Part shown: one piece after another, positions 8,304-15,914 of the stretch
Position numbering within the stretch: position 1 is the stretch's first letter
Layout of the letters: each line of letters starts with the position of its first letter
Assembly: GCA_031547305.1 (NCBI GenBank)
Contig: JAVBSC010000048.1
Span: 1-23,065, forward strand
Direction: 5' to 3'
Length of the DNA stretch: 23,065 nt
From: JAVBSC01 sp031547305
GTDB taxonomy: Bacteria > Desulfobacterota > Desulfovibrionia > Desulfovibrionales > Desulfovibrionaceae
Made by a program: the position numbers and the translations under genes
Notes under the pieces: model-generated
What the model saw: the letters and a program-made list of their open reading frames with translations, nothing else
Database searches by the model: none
What the model was told of the DNA's origin: nothing

Positions 8304-9062
8304 ATGACAGGAAAATCTCTGATTCGCATCGCTCTGACTCTGGGCCTTGTTGCGCTCCTGGCTTGCCCGGCCCTGGCCGCGGAAAAATACGTGAACGGCA
8401 TTGACGCCAACTACCCGCCCTTCGCCTATGTGGATAAGGACGGCAAACCGGCCGGCTTTGACGTGGATTCCATGAACTGGATCGCCAAAAAGATGGGCTT
8501 TGAAGTCACCCATACCCCGGTGGACTGGGACGGCATCATTCCCAGCCTGTTGGCCAAAAAAATCGACATGATCTGTTCCGGCATGAGCATATCGGCGGAA
8601 CGCAAGGAAAAAGTCGCTTTTTCCAATCCTTACTATAAAATCGGCAAATGGCTCCTGGTGCGCAACAACGCGCCCCTTACCAAGGAACAAATCCTGACCG
8701 GCAAAAAGAAGCTCGGCGTGCAGCGCGGCACCAACGAAGCCCAGTGGCTGGAAGAAAACGCCCCAAAAAACAACTGGAATTTTGAACTGCGCCAGTACGA
8801 TTCCCCGCCCCTGGCCGTGGAAGACCTGGTCAACGGCCGTATCGACGCCGCGGCCATAGATTCTCCCCCGGCCACAGACGCCATGAAAAAGGCCAAAAAG
8901 CCGGTGCACTCAGTGGGTGAATTCACGGACCCCGACGACTACGGCGTGGCCGTGCGCAAGGAAGACACCGCCCTGCTCAAAAAAATCAATGACGGCTACC
9001 AACTTTTGAAAAAAGATCCTTACTGGGAAGAACTTAAGGCCAAGTACCAAGTGGTCGAGTAG
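8304..9062 (+). CDS. Polar amino acid ABC transporter, periplasmic binding protein
   Basis: Family 3 solute-binding protein of 252 residues. A signal peptide ends near residue 25 (ACPALA then AEK). Cys21 in LLAC could also be read as a lipobox, so a lipoprotein is not excluded. The mature start has the typical GIDANYPPFAYVD and GFDVDSM motifs. R100 in SAERKEKVAFS and D186 in IDAAAIDSP correspond to residues that bind the alpha-carboxyl and alpha-amino groups of amino acids in this family. The ligand cannot be named. AGAGGA precedes the ATG. The next three genes encode the matching two permeases and ATPase, but a strong terminator separates them from this gene. Confidence 0.92.
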   Translation: MTGKSLIRIALTLGLVALLACPALAAEKYVNGIDANYPPFAYVDKDGKPAGFDVDSMNWIAKKMGFEVTHTPVDWDGIIPSLLAKKIDMICSGMSISAERKEKVAFSNPYYKIGKWLLVRNNAPLTKEQILTGKKKLGVQRGTNEAQWLEENAPKNNWNFELRQYDSPPLAVEDLVNGRIDAAAIDSPPATDAMKKAKKPVHSVGEFTDPDDYGVAVRKEDTALLKKINDGYQLLKKDPYWEELKAKYQVVE

Positions 9063-9069
9063 TGGCGAG

Positions 9070-9113
9070 AAGCTCCGGCTTCCCGGGCGTACTGGGAATC
9101 CGGAGCTTTTTTT
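9070..9113 (+). terminator. Intra-operon terminator after the binding-protein gene
   Basis: AAGCTCCGG-c-TTCCC (9070-9084) pairs with GGGAA-t-CCGGAGCTT (9094-9108) around a 9-base loop. A run of seven T (9107-9113) follows. It begins 8 bp after the stop. It probably leaks, so that binding protein is made in excess over the membrane parts, a known pattern in ABC operons. Confidence 0.85.
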
Positions 9114-9137
9114 CATAAAGGGAATCAGAAGTAATAA

Positions 9138-9809
9138 ATGCAGGACACTTTTCGCATCATATTCGAGTCCCTGCCCTTTATTCTGGGCGGGAGCGTGGTC
9201 ACCATCGGCACGGTGGCCGGGGCCATGCTTCTGGGGCTGGCGATCGGCCTGCCCCTGGCCGTGGGCCAGGTGTACGGCCCCTGGCCGGTGCGCCGGATTG
9301 TAGGTCTTTACGTCTGGTTTTTCCGCGGAACGCCCATTCTGGTTCTGCTCTTTCTGTTTTACTTCGGTCTGTTCGGCCTGATCGGCCTCAACGTTTCGCC
9401 GTTTTTGTCATCCTGCCTGGTTCTGGGCCTGGCCAGCTCCGCCTACCAGTCACAGATTTTCCGGGGCTCCATCGAATCCCTGCCCCAGGGGCAGCTCAAG
9501 GCGGCCAGGGCTCTGGGCATGAGCGACTTCCAGGGAATCAAATCGATCATTTTGCCCCAGGCCCTGCGCATTTCCATACCCGGCTGGTCCAACGAGTACT
9601 CGATCATCCTGAAGGATTCAGTGCTCGCCTACGTAATAGGCACCCAGGAAATAATGTCCCGCGCGCATTTTACCGCCTCCCGCGAGTACGCTCCCTTCAG
9701 CATGTATTTTCTGGCCGGGGTTTTATATTTCATCATAACCTGGATCGGGGTCCGGGCCTTGCGCAGGCTGGAGAAAAAGGTGCAAATCCCCGGCTATACA
9801 ACTCTTTGA
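9138..9809 (+). CDS. Amino acid ABC transporter permease (HisM/GlnP type), first copy
   Basis: Inner-membrane permease of 223 residues with about five hydrophobic segments. It carries the permease EAA-like loop: RGSIESLPQGQLKAARALGMS followed by an ILPQALRISIP stretch (about residues 112-150), which docks on the ATPase. It pairs with the second permease at 10596 to form a heterodimer, as in HisQM systems. The ribosome site is modest (AAAGGGA lies rather far, AGAAG nearer). The stop is 7 bp before the ATPase start. The position of the terminator just upstream suggests lower expression than the binding protein. Confidence 0.9.
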   Translation: MQDTFRIIFESLPFILGGSVVTIGTVAGAMLLGLAIGLPLAVGQVYGPWPVRRIVGLYVWFFRGTPILVLLFLFYFGLFGLIGLNVSPFLSSCLVLGLASSAYQSQIFRGSIESLPQGQLKAARALGMSDFQGIKSIILPQALRISIPGWSNEYSIILKDSVLAYVIGTQEIMSRAHFTASREYAPFSMYFLAGVLYFIITWIGVRALRRLEKKVQIPGYTTL

Positions 9810-9816
9810 GGCCTAA

Positions 9817-10599
9817 ATGACTTTTGCAGCGGAACAATCAGCGGCTCCAGCGAATCAGCCCCCGGTGCTTCTGGCGGAAAACATCAGCAAACGCCTGGGC
9901 GGCCGGCAAATCCTGCGCGACGTCTCCCTGAGCATGGGCGTAGGCGAGATGAAGGTGCTGATCGGGCCTTCCGGCGCGGGCAAAAGCACTTTTCTGCAAT
10001 GCCTTAACTTTCTCATTCCGCCGGATTCCGGCCGCATCAGCCTGGAGGGCCGGCAGATCGATCCGGAGGAAAAAAAGAGCCTGTACGCCTTCCGCCGTCA
10101 GGTGGGCATGATTTTTCAGGACTTCAACCTGTTCGACCACCTGACCGCCAGGGACAACGTCTCCATCGCCCTGCGCAAGGTTCTGGGGATGTCCGGCCGG
10201 GATGCGGAGCAACGGGCCATGAGCGAGCTGGACCGCGTAGGCCTGACGCGCCGGGCCGGCCTGTACCCGGCCGAGCTTTCCGGCGGCCAGAAGCAGCGCG
10301 TGGCCATTGCCCGCGCCCTGGCCATGGACCCTAAGGTCATTTTACTGGACGAACCCACTTCCGCCCTGGATCCGGAACTGGTGGGCGAGGTGCTCACGGT
10401 CATTCGGGATTTGGCCAGGAGCGGCATGACCATGGTCATGGCCACGCACCAGATGGATTTTGCCCGCGCCCTGGCCACGGAAATCCTGTTCATGGAACAG
10501 GGCGCGATCATTGAAAGCGGCGCCCCGGCCGAGCTTCTGGCTCCCGGAGCGAATACCCGCACACAGGATTTTTGCTGCAAACTGACCCAGGAACTATGA
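9817..10599 (+). CDS. Amino acid ABC transporter ATP-binding protein
   Basis: Cytoplasmic ATPase of 260 residues that powers uptake. Walker A is GPSGAGKST at 50-58, the Q-loop glutamine is Q101 in MIFQDFNLF, the signature LSGGQ is at 154-158, Walker B is VILLDE at 174-179 with the D-loop SALDP after it, and the switch histidine is H211. About 18 N-terminal residues are extra compared with HisP/GlnQ-type proteins. GAGG lies 5 bases before the ATG. Its TGA overlaps the ATG of the next permease (ATGA), so the two are translationally coupled. Confidence 0.94.
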   Translation: MTFAAEQSAAPANQPPVLLAENISKRLGGRQILRDVSLSMGVGEMKVLIGPSGAGKSTFLQCLNFLIPPDSGRISLEGRQIDPEEKKSLYAFRRQVGMIFQDFNLFDHLTARDNVSIALRKVLGMSGRDAEQRAMSELDRVGLTRRAGLYPAELSGGQKQRVAIARALAMDPKVILLDEPTSALDPELVGEVLTVIRDLARSGMTMVMATHQMDFARALATEILFMEQGAIIESGAPAELLAPGANTRTQDFCCKLTQEL

Positions 10600-11267
10600 T
10601 CGACGCCACCTTTTTATTCGACCGGGCCCTGCCGGCCCTGAACGACGGCTTTGTGCTGAGCATTCAGCTTATCGTGCCGTCCGCCATCCTGGGTTTTGCC
10701 GGAGGTGTTCTGGTGGGCACGGCCCGGGCTTTTGGCCCGCCCTGGCTGAAACGCCTGGGCAACGCCTTTACCGCGCTGATTCGCGGAGTGCCCCTGGTGG
10801 TGCAGCTTTTCTTTTTGTATTACGCCCTGCCCAAGGTGGGCATAAGCCTTTCACCTTACGCGGCCGCGCTGCTTGGCTTTATAATGTGCAGTTCGGCCTA
10901 CAATTCCGAGTATATCAGGGGGGCGCTCCTGTCCATCCGCCAGGGCCAGATCAAGGCCGCCCAGGCCCTGGGCTTCAGCACCCGGCAGCTTCTGGCTTCC
11001 GTGGTCATTCCCCAGGCCGTGCGCCGGGCCCTGCCAGGTTGCGGCAACGAAGTCATCTACCTGATCAAATACTCCTCCCTGGCCTACCTGGTCACCTGCA
11101 TGGAGCTCACCGGCAAGGCCAAAAGCCTGGCGTCCCAGACATACAACGTTACGGAAGTCTTCATGATCGCCGGAGCCTACTACCTGGCCATGACCACCCT
11201 GGCCGCCTGGGGGCTGTCCAAGCTGGAAAAGCTGGCCTATATCCCCGGCTTCGGCCGCCAGAGATAA
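10596..11267 (+). CDS. Amino acid ABC transporter permease, second copy
   Basis: Second transmembrane subunit, 223 residues from the ATG at 10596, the same length as the first permease. The EAA-like loop is RGALLSIRQGQIKAAQALGFS with VIPQAVRRALPG after it. I took 10596 rather than 10572 because it overlaps the ATPase stop as ATGA and has AGGA 3 bases before it. No hairpin terminator follows; the next 30 bases are simply AT-rich, so transcription may run on into the HPr-like remnant and nth. Confidence 0.9.
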   Translation: MIDATFLFDRALPALNDGFVLSIQLIVPSAILGFAGGVLVGTARAFGPPWLKRLGNAFTALIRGVPLVVQLFFLYYALPKVGISLSPYAAALLGFIMCSSAYNSEYIRGALLSIRQGQIKAAQALGFSTRQLLASVVIPQAVRRALPGCGNEVIYLIKYSSLAYLVTCMELTGKAKSLASQTYNVTEVFMIAGAYYLAMTTLAAWGLSKLEKLAYIPGFGRQR

Positions 11268-11301
11268 TTTTTAAATATTTTACAACATGCCGGGAGCGCC
11301 A

Positions 11302-11529
11302 ATGGAAAAACCCGCTTGTGACTGTCGCCGTGGCTTCCGCGCTGCACCTTCGCCCGGCCGCCATGCTCAGCCGGGGCAGCTTTTACGAGCGGGGCGCGTG
11401 CCTGAGGACAAAAGCAAAACCCTCAAGCGGGAGTCCCTCGCGCTCAGCGCCGGACCGCCGCCGCTGGCCATGCCCGCCAGCCAGCCTGGAAAACTTGTGC
11501 GAAGGATTTTCAGAAAAGCAACTGTCTGA
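11302..11529 (+). pseudogene. Frameshifted HPr-like phosphocarrier remnant
   Basis: No intact frame fills 11268-11549, yet the region is coding-like in two frames in turn. An ATG at 11302 has GGGAG 5 bases before it. Skipping one A in the A5 run (11306-11310) gives NPLVTVAVASALHLRPAAMLS, which contains the HPr active-site pattern H-x-RPAA. Near 11404 a one-base shift leads to EDKSKTLKRESLALSAG and PPPLAMPAS, resembling the rest of HPr. Third-position GC is about 85% in each part (25 of 29 and 23 of 26 codons). The sum is about 75 residues against 85-88 for HPr, so some codons are also lost. Alternatives are sequencing errors in a live gene, or chance resemblance. Confidence 0.5.
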
Positions 11530-11549
11530 TCTGCAAAAGGACTGGATCA

Positions 11550-12230
11550 ATGGATCTCGGATCGCCGCAAAACAGCCGAAGCGGCCAATTGAAAGATAAA
11601 CAGGCCAGGGCCGAAAAAGCCCTGGCCGCGCTGAAAAGCCGCTACCCCAAACCGGCCACGCTGCTCCGGGCCAAAAGCCCATGGGAGCTTCTGGTGGCCA
11701 CTGTGCTGGCCGCCCAATGCACGGACGCCCGGGTAAACCAGGTAACACCGGACTTTTTTAAGCGCTGGCCGGATCCCCAAAGCCTGTCCACAGCCGATGT
11801 CGCCCAGGTGGAGGAAGCGGTGCGCTCCACCGGCTTTTTCCGGAACAAAGCCAAAAGCCTGGTCTCCACAGCCCGCAAAATAGTCGATCTGCACAACGGC
11901 CAGGTGCCGTCCAGCCTCAAGGAACTGGTGACCCTGGACGGCGTGGCCCGCAAAACCGCCAATGTGGTGCTCTGGGGCGCTTTTGGGCAAAACGAGGGCC
12001 TGGCCGTGGATACCCACGTGGCCCGCATCTCCTTCCGCCTGGGCCTGACCGAATCCGAAGACCCCGTGCGCATTGAACGCGACCTGACCGCCCTGTTCCC
12101 CCAACCGGACTGGGGCAACGTCAATCACATGATGGTCTGGTTCGGCCGCGAAGTCTGCCCCGCCCGCTCCCCCAATTGCCCGTCCTGCGAAATGACTGAT
12201 TTCTGCCCCAAAATTGGCGTGAATAAATAA
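11550..12230 (+). CDS. nth: Endonuclease III, DNA glycosylase/AP lyase
   Basis: Removes oxidised pyrimidines and cleaves abasic sites in base excision repair. The 226 residues include an N-terminal extension of about 15 residues over E. coli Nth. The helix-hairpin-helix is LDGVARKTANVVL, with the catalytic lysine at K135. The catalytic aspartate is D154 in LAVDTHVAR. The [4Fe-4S] cluster ligands follow the exact spacing C203-x6-C210-x2-C213-x5-C219. The hairpin differs from the usual LPGVGRKT by Pro to Asp and Gly to Ala. AAAAGGA lies 8 bases before the ATG, and the gene starts directly behind the HPr-like remnant. Confidence 0.95.
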   Translation: MDLGSPQNSRSGQLKDKQARAEKALAALKSRYPKPATLLRAKSPWELLVATVLAAQCTDARVNQVTPDFFKRWPDPQSLSTADVAQVEEAVRSTGFFRNKAKSLVSTARKIVDLHNGQVPSSLKELVTLDGVARKTANVVLWGAFGQNEGLAVDTHVARISFRLGLTESEDPVRIERDLTALFPQPDWGNVNHMMVWFGREVCPARSPNCPSCEMTDFCPKIGVNK

Positions 12231-12243
12231 ATTTCTGGCCGCG

Positions 12244-12296
12244 TCCACCCCCGAGGGGGCAGGCCCCTCGTCGGTGGATTGGGGGCGTGGTCCACC
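12244..12296 (+). promoter_or_regulatory. Structured leader with alternative stems before the RND gene
   Basis: TCCACC (12244-12249) can pair with GGTGGA (12273-12278), enclosing a second stem CGAGGGG/CCCCTCG (12252-12258 with 12264-12270). The same GGTGGA can instead pair with TCCACC at 12291-12296. The stems exclude each other, as in attenuators. There is no T-run behind the first stem, so it may also just end nth mRNA. The rest of the spacer to 12410 is AT-rich and shows no clear promoter. Confidence 0.45.
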
Positions 12297-12410
12297 AAAT
12301 CAAATGCCATCCATATACCTCTATTCACAATAGTCGCTTTTTCCTATACTCTAAAGCATTACAACAACCGAATAATTGATACCCACAAATCGACGCCCTG
12401 CCGGACTTTT

Positions 12411-15400
12411 ATGAACTTTTCCGAGCTTTTCATCCGCCGTCCCATTGCCACCACCCTGATTATGGTCGGGGTGCTGGTGGCGGGCATTATGGCCTATCGT
12501 CTTTTGCCCGTGGCGGACCTGCCCACTGTGGATTACCCGACAATTCAGGTTTCGGCCTCTTTGCCGGGCGCCAGCCCGGAGACCATGGCCGCTTCCGTGG
12601 CCACGCCGCTGGAAAAGCAGTTTTCCATCATTGCCGGCCTGGACTCCATGACTTCGGTGAATTCCCTGGGCACCACGCGCGTGGTTTTGCAGTTTAAGCT
12701 GGAGCGCAACATCGACGCGGCCGCCCAGGACGTGCAGTCCGCCATTGCGGCGGCCCAGCGCGGCCTGCCCACGGATATGCCCAGCCCGCCCAGCTACCGC
12801 AAGGTCAACCCTTCGGATTCCCCGATTTTTTACCTGGCGGTGTCCTCGGCCACCATGCGCCTGTCCGACGTGAACGAGTACGCGGAAAACTTCATTGCCC
12901 AGCGCCTTTCCAGCATTGACGGCGTGGCGCTGATCAACGTGTACGGCTCGCAAAAGTACGCCGTGCGCGTGCAGGTGGATCCCCAGGCCCTGGCGGCTAA
13001 AAAAATCGGCATAGACGAAGTGGCCGGCGCCATTAAAAGCGGCAACTCCAATCTGGCCGTGGGCACGCTGAACGGCCCGGACCGGGAATACACGCTGCAA
13101 AGTTCCGGCAAGCTCATGGACGCGGCCGCCTACCGGCCGCTGATCGTGAGCTGGCGCAACGGCGCGCCGGTGCGCCTGGAAGAGCTGGCCACAGTGCTGG
13201 ACAGTGTGGAAAACGACCGCCGCCGCAGCTGGTATAGCGGCAAGCCGGCCATGATCCTGGCCGTGCAGCGCCAGCCGGGCACCAACACCGTGGAGGTGGT
13301 GGACCGCATCCGCAATACCTTGAGCCAGATGGAATCACAGATTCCGGCGGCCATTGAGCTGACCATCCTCAGCGACTCCTCCAAAAGCATCCGGGAATCC
13401 GTGCATGACGTTAAATTCACCATGGGGCTGACCGTTTGCCTGGTGATCCTGGTGATCTTCATGTTCCTGCGCAACATCTCGGCCACGATAATTCCCAGCC
13501 TGGCCGTGCCGCTGTCCATAGTCGGGGCCTGCGGGGTCATGTACATGTCCGGGTTTTCCCTGAACAACCTGTCCCTGATGGCTCTGACCCTTTCCGTGGG
13601 CTTTGTGGTGGACGACGCCATCGTCATGCTGGAGAACATCGTCCGGCACATGGAAATGGGCAAAACGGCCTTAAAGGCGGCGCTGGACGGCTCCAAAGAA
13701 ATCGGCTTCACCATTTTGTCCATGACCATCTCGCTCACGGCGGTGTTCATACCCGTGCTCTTCATGGGCGGCATAGTCGGACGGCTGTTCCACGAGTTCG
13801 CGGTGACCATCGCGGCGGCCATTTTGGTCTCCGGCTGCGTTTCGCTCACGCTCACGCCCATGATGTGCAGCCGCTTCCTGCGCTCCGGCGGGCACGGGGA
13901 ACGGCAGGAGGGCGTTGCCGGCAAAGCCGGACGTATTTTTGGCGCGGCCATGCGTTTTTACGAAATCACCCTCAAGGGCGCGCTGCGCCACCGTTTCCTT
14001 ATGCTGCTGTTTTCCTTCGGAGTGATAGGCCTGACCGGCTGGTTATTCATGGCAGCTCCCAAGGGTTTTCTGCCCTTTACGGATACCGGCGACATCATGG
14101 GTTCCGTGGAAGGCTTGCAGGGCAGTTCCATCGCGGCCATGACCGAACATCAACTCAGACTCTCCGGCATCATCCAGCAGGAACCCTCGGTAGAAGGCTA
14201 CATGTCCGTGGTCGGAGCCGGCGGTCCCCAGGCATTCACCAATACCGGGACTGTCTTTATCCGCCTGAAGCCGAAATCCGAACGGCGGGACGAAGAAACC
14301 GTAGGCCAGGTGATCGCCCGTTTACGGACTAAAATGGGCCAGGTTCCGGGGGTGCGCGTGTTCCTTACCCAGCCGCCGCCAATCCGCGTGGGCGGGGCTT
14401 CCTCGCGCAGTCTGTACCAATTTACCCTGCAAAGCCCGAACACCGCGGATCTTTACGCCGCGGCCACGGCCTTTTATGATGAAATGACCAAAATACCCGG
14501 CCTGCGCGACGTAAGCTCGGATCTGCTGATGAGCAACCCGGAACTGCGCATCGGCATAAACCGCAGCCGGGCTTCCGCAATGGGCATAAGCGCGGCCCAG
14601 ATCGAAGACGCCCTGGCCTCGTCTTTCAGTACACGCCAGGTGAGCACCATTCTGGCGCCCACCAACGACTACCCGGTTATTCTGGAACTGGCCCCCAGGT
14701 ACCAGCGCGATCCGGCCGCCCTGAACTTTTTATATGTGCGCTCCCAAACCGGCCAGTTGGTGCCTTTGTCCACCCTGGTGGATATGGATACCGGCGTCGG
14801 CCCCATGAGCATAAACCACAGCGGACAGATGCCTTCCGTGACCATTTCCTTCAACCTGAACCCCGGCGTGGCCCTGGGCCAGGCTGTGGATGCGGTGCGG
14901 ACAGCGGCGGACAACTTTATTCCGGCCAGCGTATCCACACGCTTTCAGGGCACGGCCCAGGCCTTCCAGGACTCCATGGGCGGCCTGTGGCTGCTCCTGC
15001 TCATGGCCGTGGTGGTGATTTATATCGTGCTGGGCATTTTATATGAAAGCTTCATCCATCCGTTGACCATTCTCTCAGGCCTGCCGGCCGCCGGCGTGGG
15101 CGCGGTGGCCACGCTGATGATCTTTGGCAAGGATCTGGATATCTACGGCTTTGTGGGCATAATTATGCTCATCGGCATAGTCAAGAAAAACGCCATCATG
15201 ATGATCGACTTCGCTCTGGAAAGCCAGCGCAAGCACAACATAGCTCCGGCCCAAGCCATTTGCGACGGCGCCCTGGTGCGCTTTCGGCCGATTATGATGA
15301 CCACTCTGGCCGCGCTCATGGGAACCCTGCCCATAGCCGTGGGCTACGGAGCCGGCGGCGAAGCCCGCCAGCCCCTGGGCCTGGCTGTTGTGGGCGGGCT

Positions 15401-15521
15401 TTTAGTTTCGCAGCTTCTGACCCTGTACCTGACCCCTGTGTATTACACTTATCTCGACTCCCTGCAGAATGCCTTCCGCAGGTTGTTTCACATCAAAAGC
15501 AAAAAAGAGGCGGAAGCGTAA
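12411..15521 (+). CDS. RND efflux transporter, HAE1 family (AcrB/MdtB/MdtC-like)
   Basis: Proton-driven inner-membrane pump of 1036 residues, full family length. It begins MNFSELFIRRPIATTLIMVG, the classic MdtB/MdtC-like start, and has two large periplasmic loops between TM1-TM2 and TM7-TM8. The proton-relay pair is D401-D402 in VGFVVDDAIVMLEN, and the lysine partner is K926 in IVKKNAIMM. All relay residues are intact. I chose the ATG at 12411 because the in-frame upstream stretch from 12279 is AT-rich, unlike the family, and crosses the hairpin region. The ribosome site is weak (GGAC). No membrane-fusion adaptor or TolC-like gene adjoins it, so partners must be encoded elsewhere. Confidence 0.95.
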   Translation: MNFSELFIRRPIATTLIMVGVLVAGIMAYRLLPVADLPTVDYPTIQVSASLPGASPETMAASVATPLEKQFSIIAGLDSMTSVNSLGTTRVVLQFKLERNIDAAAQDVQSAIAAAQRGLPTDMPSPPSYRKVNPSDSPIFYLAVSSATMRLSDVNEYAENFIAQRLSSIDGVALINVYGSQKYAVRVQVDPQALAAKKIGIDEVAGAIKSGNSNLAVGTLNGPDREYTLQSSGKLMDAAAYRPLIVSWRNGAPVRLEELATVLDSVENDRRRSWYSGKPAMILAVQRQPGTNTVEVVDRIRNTLSQMESQIPAAIELTILSDSSKSIRESVHDVKFTMGLTVCLVILVIFMFLRNISATIIPSLAVPLSIVGACGVMYMSGFSLNNLSLMALTLSVGFVVDDAIVMLENIVRHMEMGKTALKAALDGSKEIGFTILSMTISLTAVFIPVLFMGGIVGRLFHEFAVTIAAAILVSGCVSLTLTPMMCSRFLRSGGHGERQEGVAGKAGRIFGAAMRFYEITLKGALRHRFLMLLFSFGVIGLTGWLFMAAPKGFLPFTDTGDIMGSVEGLQGSSIAAMTEHQLRLSGIIQQEPSVEGYMSVVGAGGPQAFTNTGTVFIRLKPKSERRDEETVGQVIARLRTKMGQVPGVRVFLTQPPPIRVGGASSRSLYQFTLQSPNTADLYAAATAFYDEMTKIPGLRDVSSDLLMSNPELRIGINRSRASAMGISAAQIEDALASSFSTRQVSTILAPTNDYPVILELAPRYQRDPAALNFLYVRSQTGQLVPLSTLVDMDTGVGPMSINHSGQMPSVTISFNLNPGVALGQAVDAVRTAADNFIPASVSTRFQGTAQAFQDSMGGLWLLLLMAVVVIYIVLGILYESFIHPLTILSGLPAAGVGAVATLMIFGKDLDIYGFVGIIMLIGIVKKNAIMMIDFALESQRKHNIAPAQAICDGALVRFRPIMMTTLAALMGTLPIAVGYGAGGEARQPLGLAVVGGLLVSQLLTLYLTPVYYTYLDSLQNAFRRLFHIKSKKEAEA

Positions 15522-15549
15522 ACGCCTCCGCGCCATGCCGGGCGCGTAA

Positions 15550-15594
15550 CGCGAACGGCCTGAAGGATTCCGCCTTCAGGCCGTTCGCGATTTT
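15550..15594 (+). terminator. Terminator of the RND gene
   Basis: A perfect 17-bp stem (15550-15566 with 15573-15589; arm CGCGAACGGCCTGAAGG) closes a 6-base loop and is followed by ATTTT. It lies 28 bp after the RND stop. It also sits 20 bp beyond the stop of the convergent 74-residue gene and may protect both messages, although on the minus strand no T-run follows. Confidence 0.85.
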
Positions 15595-15614
15595 ACCACG
15601 CGGTCAGTTCAGGC

Positions 15615-15839
15615 TCAGGAGCCGGCGTCCACCACCGCGCCTTTGGCGCTGTACACCGCGGACAGGACGCTTTTCTGAAAGTTGTATGAATCCGCCATGT
15701 CGTCGGAACCGCCGGCTTTGCCGCCATACATGGGACTGTTAAGCGCATCCAGGGTCTGAGTGATTATCTCCCCCCCGATCACCGCTTTTTGCGAGGCCGC
15801 CGTCATGGCGGCTATCTGTGCCGATACGTCGTTTGCCAT
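15615..15839 (-). CDS. 74-residue protein under a flagellar-type promoter, function unknown
   Basis: A small acidic-to-neutral protein with no signal peptide or membrane segment. The N-terminal half is an Ala-rich amphipathic helix candidate (DVSAQIAAMTAASQKAV), then a Gly-rich linker near 38-46, then a second helix (YNFQKSVLSAVYSAKGAV). There are no cysteines. It is very probably translated: GAGGAGG lies 7 bases before the ATG. A sigma-28 promoter sits just upstream, separate from the heptosyltransferase gene. That context suggests a role in motility or chemotaxis. Its size and layout loosely recall YjfB-type putative motility proteins, but I cannot show homology. Confidence 0.8.
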   Translation of the reverse strand: MANDVSAQIAAMTAASQKAVIGGEIITQTLDALNSPMYGGKAGGSDDMADSYNFQKSVLSAVYSAKGAVVDAGS

Positions 15840-15875
15840 AATATGCCCTCCTCAAGTTGTGGGTCATCGCAAATG

Positions 15876-15902
15876 GTATCGGCTGAACTATAAAAAGCTT
15901 TA
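15876..15902 (-). promoter_or_regulatory. Sigma-28 (FliA) type promoter
   Basis: On the minus strand TAAAGCTT (15895-15902), an 11-base spacer and GCCGATAC (15876-15883) match the FliA consensus TAAAGTTT-N11-GCCGATAA at 14 of 16 positions with exact spacing. Transcription would start about 30 bases before the ATG at 15839. It lies wholly between the stop of the heptosyltransferase-like gene and the 74-residue gene. Confidence 0.75.
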
Positions 15903-15914
15903 GCCCCTGCGGCA

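Noticed and set aside
8056..8307. 83-residue frame between the DUF457 gene and the ABC binding protein
   Set aside because: It runs across the palindrome and possible promoter, overlaps both neighbours, and has no family resemblance.
12279..12410. N-terminal extension of the RND protein by 44 residues
   Set aside because: It is AT-rich with unusual codons, starts in the hairpin region and precedes the standard MNFSELFIRRP start.
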